A stretch of DNA of 64,000 nt from Pedobacter nyackensis. Its GTDB lineage: Bacteria > Bacteroidota > Bacteroidia > Sphingobacteriales > Sphingobacteriaceae. A model generated the notes under the pieces. It did not search any database and had not been told where the DNA came from. It saw only the letters and a program-made list of their open reading frames with translations. The DNA is taken from positions 124,001 to 188,000 of the forward strand of contig NZ_FWYB01000005.1 of assembly GCF_900176505.1 (NCBI RefSeq). Reading direction: 5' to 3'. Made by a program: the position numbers and the translations under genes. The stretch's first letter is position 1. The number at the start of each line of letters is the position of its first letter. Positions 63,272-64,000 of this stretch are shown in pieces.

Positions 63272-63895
63272 ATGGACAACACAATTGAAATAACTCAATA
63301 TACCGTTGTTATAAATGGTAAACCTGAAGGGCCATATCTATTAAACGAATTAAAAGGTCTTGATATCCTGGCTGAAACATTTATCAGAAAGCCGGGGATG
63401 GACGATTATAAAGAAGCTCACGAGTTCCCTGAACTGCGTGAGCTTCTTGGTTTTAAACGTCAGGTTACAGCGCCTCAGTATTTTGCTTCTTTCGATCAGC
63501 GCCTGCTGGCTACTGTCGTAGATTATTTCCTAATAAGTTGTGCGTATGTACTGATATTGCTGATTGTTTTTGCTTTTGTGGAGGGAAAAGAACTTAGAAT
63601 GATGCTTCTTTTTATAGCCCTGCCATTGATACCTATTGCTAGGTTTATTTACGGAAGTATTGCCGAAGCTTCTGCGCAGCAGGCAACTATCGGTAAAAAA
63701 TTGTTGAAAATCAAGGTGACTGATATGGAAGGTGGGAGACTGACGCTGGAGAAATCATTCTTACGTAATGCATCAAAAATATTTTCAGTAATTCCGTTGT
63801 TTAGTGGTTACCTGACTTCATTCTTAAATAGAAAGCAACAATGTCTGCATGATTTGATCGCAAATACATTAGTGGTAAAAGACAGGCTGATCTGA
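63272..63895 (+). CDS. RDD-family membrane protein with GYF_2 domain
   Basis: The 207-residue protein has an N-terminal GYF_2/DUF4339 domain (residues 5-55: YTVVINGKPEGPYLLNELKGLDI) and a C-terminal RDD domain with three helices (ASFDQRLLATVVDYFLISCAYVL, MLLFIALPLIPIARFIYG, ATIGKKLLKIKVTDMEGGRLT). GYF_2 domains bind proline-rich ligands. RDD proteins are thought to be ion or solute transport-related, but the role is not proven. It directly follows the LiaF-like gene, in one envelope unit. Confidence 0.87.
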   Translation: MDNTIEITQYTVVINGKPEGPYLLNELKGLDILAETFIRKPGMDDYKEAHEFPELRELLGFKRQVTAPQYFASFDQRLLATVVDYFLISCAYVLILLIVFAFVEGKELRMMLLFIALPLIPIARFIYGSIAEASAQQATIGKKLLKIKVTDMEGGRLTLEKSFLRNASKIFSVIPLFSGYLTSFLNRKQQCLHDLIANTLVVKDRLI

Positions 63896-63919
63896 CATTT
63901 TAGTTATAAACTTAATCTT

Positions 63920-63927
63920 TATCTTTG
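63920..63927 (+). promoter_or_regulatory. -7 element TATCTTTG before the last gene
   Basis: TATCTTTG matches the -7 consensus exactly and lies 18 bases before the ATG at 63946; no clear -33 TTG is seen. It suggests that the gene at the right edge is transcribed separately from the RDD gene. Confidence 0.5.
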
Positions 63928-63945
63928 TGGCAGATTTTGTATGTC

Positions 63946-64000
63946 ATGGAAGAAGCATTAGTTCAGGGTAGTATGTTGCAGACCCTAAAGGGTGGATATT
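63946..64000 (+). CDS. Start of a gene running off the right edge
   Basis: The frame from the ATG at 63946 is open to the edge: MEEALVQGSMLQTLKGGY. Eighteen residues are too few to name. An out-of-frame ATG at 63941 hits a stop after 6 codons. It follows a good -7 element and lies 50 bases after the RDD gene. Confidence 0.5.
   Translation, partial: MEEALVQGSMLQTLKGGY

Noticed and set aside
1..64000. CRISPR array, insertion sequence or prophage genes
   Set aside because: No regularly spaced repeats, transposase, integrase or phage structural genes were seen on either strand.

Overview
The window reads as a chromosome segment of a Bacteroidota bacterium, most likely a Sphingobacteriaceae member resembling Pedobacter. 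The basis is: promoters of the Bacteroidota type (-7 TAnnTTTG with TTG or TTTG about 19-21 bases upstream) before the tRNA pair, marR and parE; few strong Shine-Dalgarno sites; and a gene set typical of that group (TamB/TamA, a HicAB pair, DUF4268, DUF6702, META/DUF4377, a LiaF-like protein next to PspC). This is inference from gene content and motifs; no database search was run.

Layout. 1-3213: start of a secreted M16 zinc peptidase (running off the left edge), then divergent surE, a small membrane protein and lpxB. 3228-5448: acyl-CoA thioesterase and a CPA1 Na+/H+ antiporter on the minus strand. 5551-6930: hicAB with a perfect 15-bp inverted-repeat operator, an odd 430-base non-coding stretch, then tRNA-Tyr and tRNA-Ala with a textbook promoter. 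6998-14869: a 52-residue membrane protein, DUF4268, an LCIB-type carbonic anhydrase candidate, a secreted DsrE protein, a secreted alpha/beta hydrolase, META/DUF4377, MarR with overlapping GNAT, an acidic orphan, a cupin and a fatty-acid desaturase. 14986-17692: SH3/BON envelope proteins behind a duplicated leader, and an RhlE-type RNA helicase. 17881-33903: parE, a hybrid histidine kinase, a yihY-tamA-tamB cluster on the minus strand, and parC with a long charged tail. 33950-48900: a complete 13-gene NADH dehydrogenase (complex I) operon with fused nuoCD, headed by a CBS-domain gene. 49198-53126: a truncated nfeD relic, an M1 aminopeptidase, a HupE/UreJ protein and DUF6702. 53283-56774: Tat-type alkaline phosphatase, a double trypsin-like protease and thioredoxin. 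56942-60780: an unrecognised lipoprotein, a possible 39-residue ORF or small RNA, an SAM methyltransferase and the MlaF/MlaE lipid transporter pair. 60895-64000: an SDR enzyme, then PspC, LiaF-like and RDD envelope proteins, and the start of one more gene.

Taken together the window is mainly envelope biogenesis (LpxB, TamAB, MlaEF, BON/SH3, PspC/LiaF), chromosome segregation (ParC/ParE) and respiration (complex I). No CRISPR array, insertion sequence, prophage or rRNA operon is visible. The most unusual items are the CBS gene heading the complex I operon, the LCIB-like carbonic anhydrase, the duplicated leader carrying a 4-codon ORF before the BON lipoprotein, the truncated nfeD, the two-domain protease whose second nucleophile is Cys, the ParC tail, and the non-coding stretch between hicAB and tRNA-Tyr. 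I did not find a clearly new multi-gene system.
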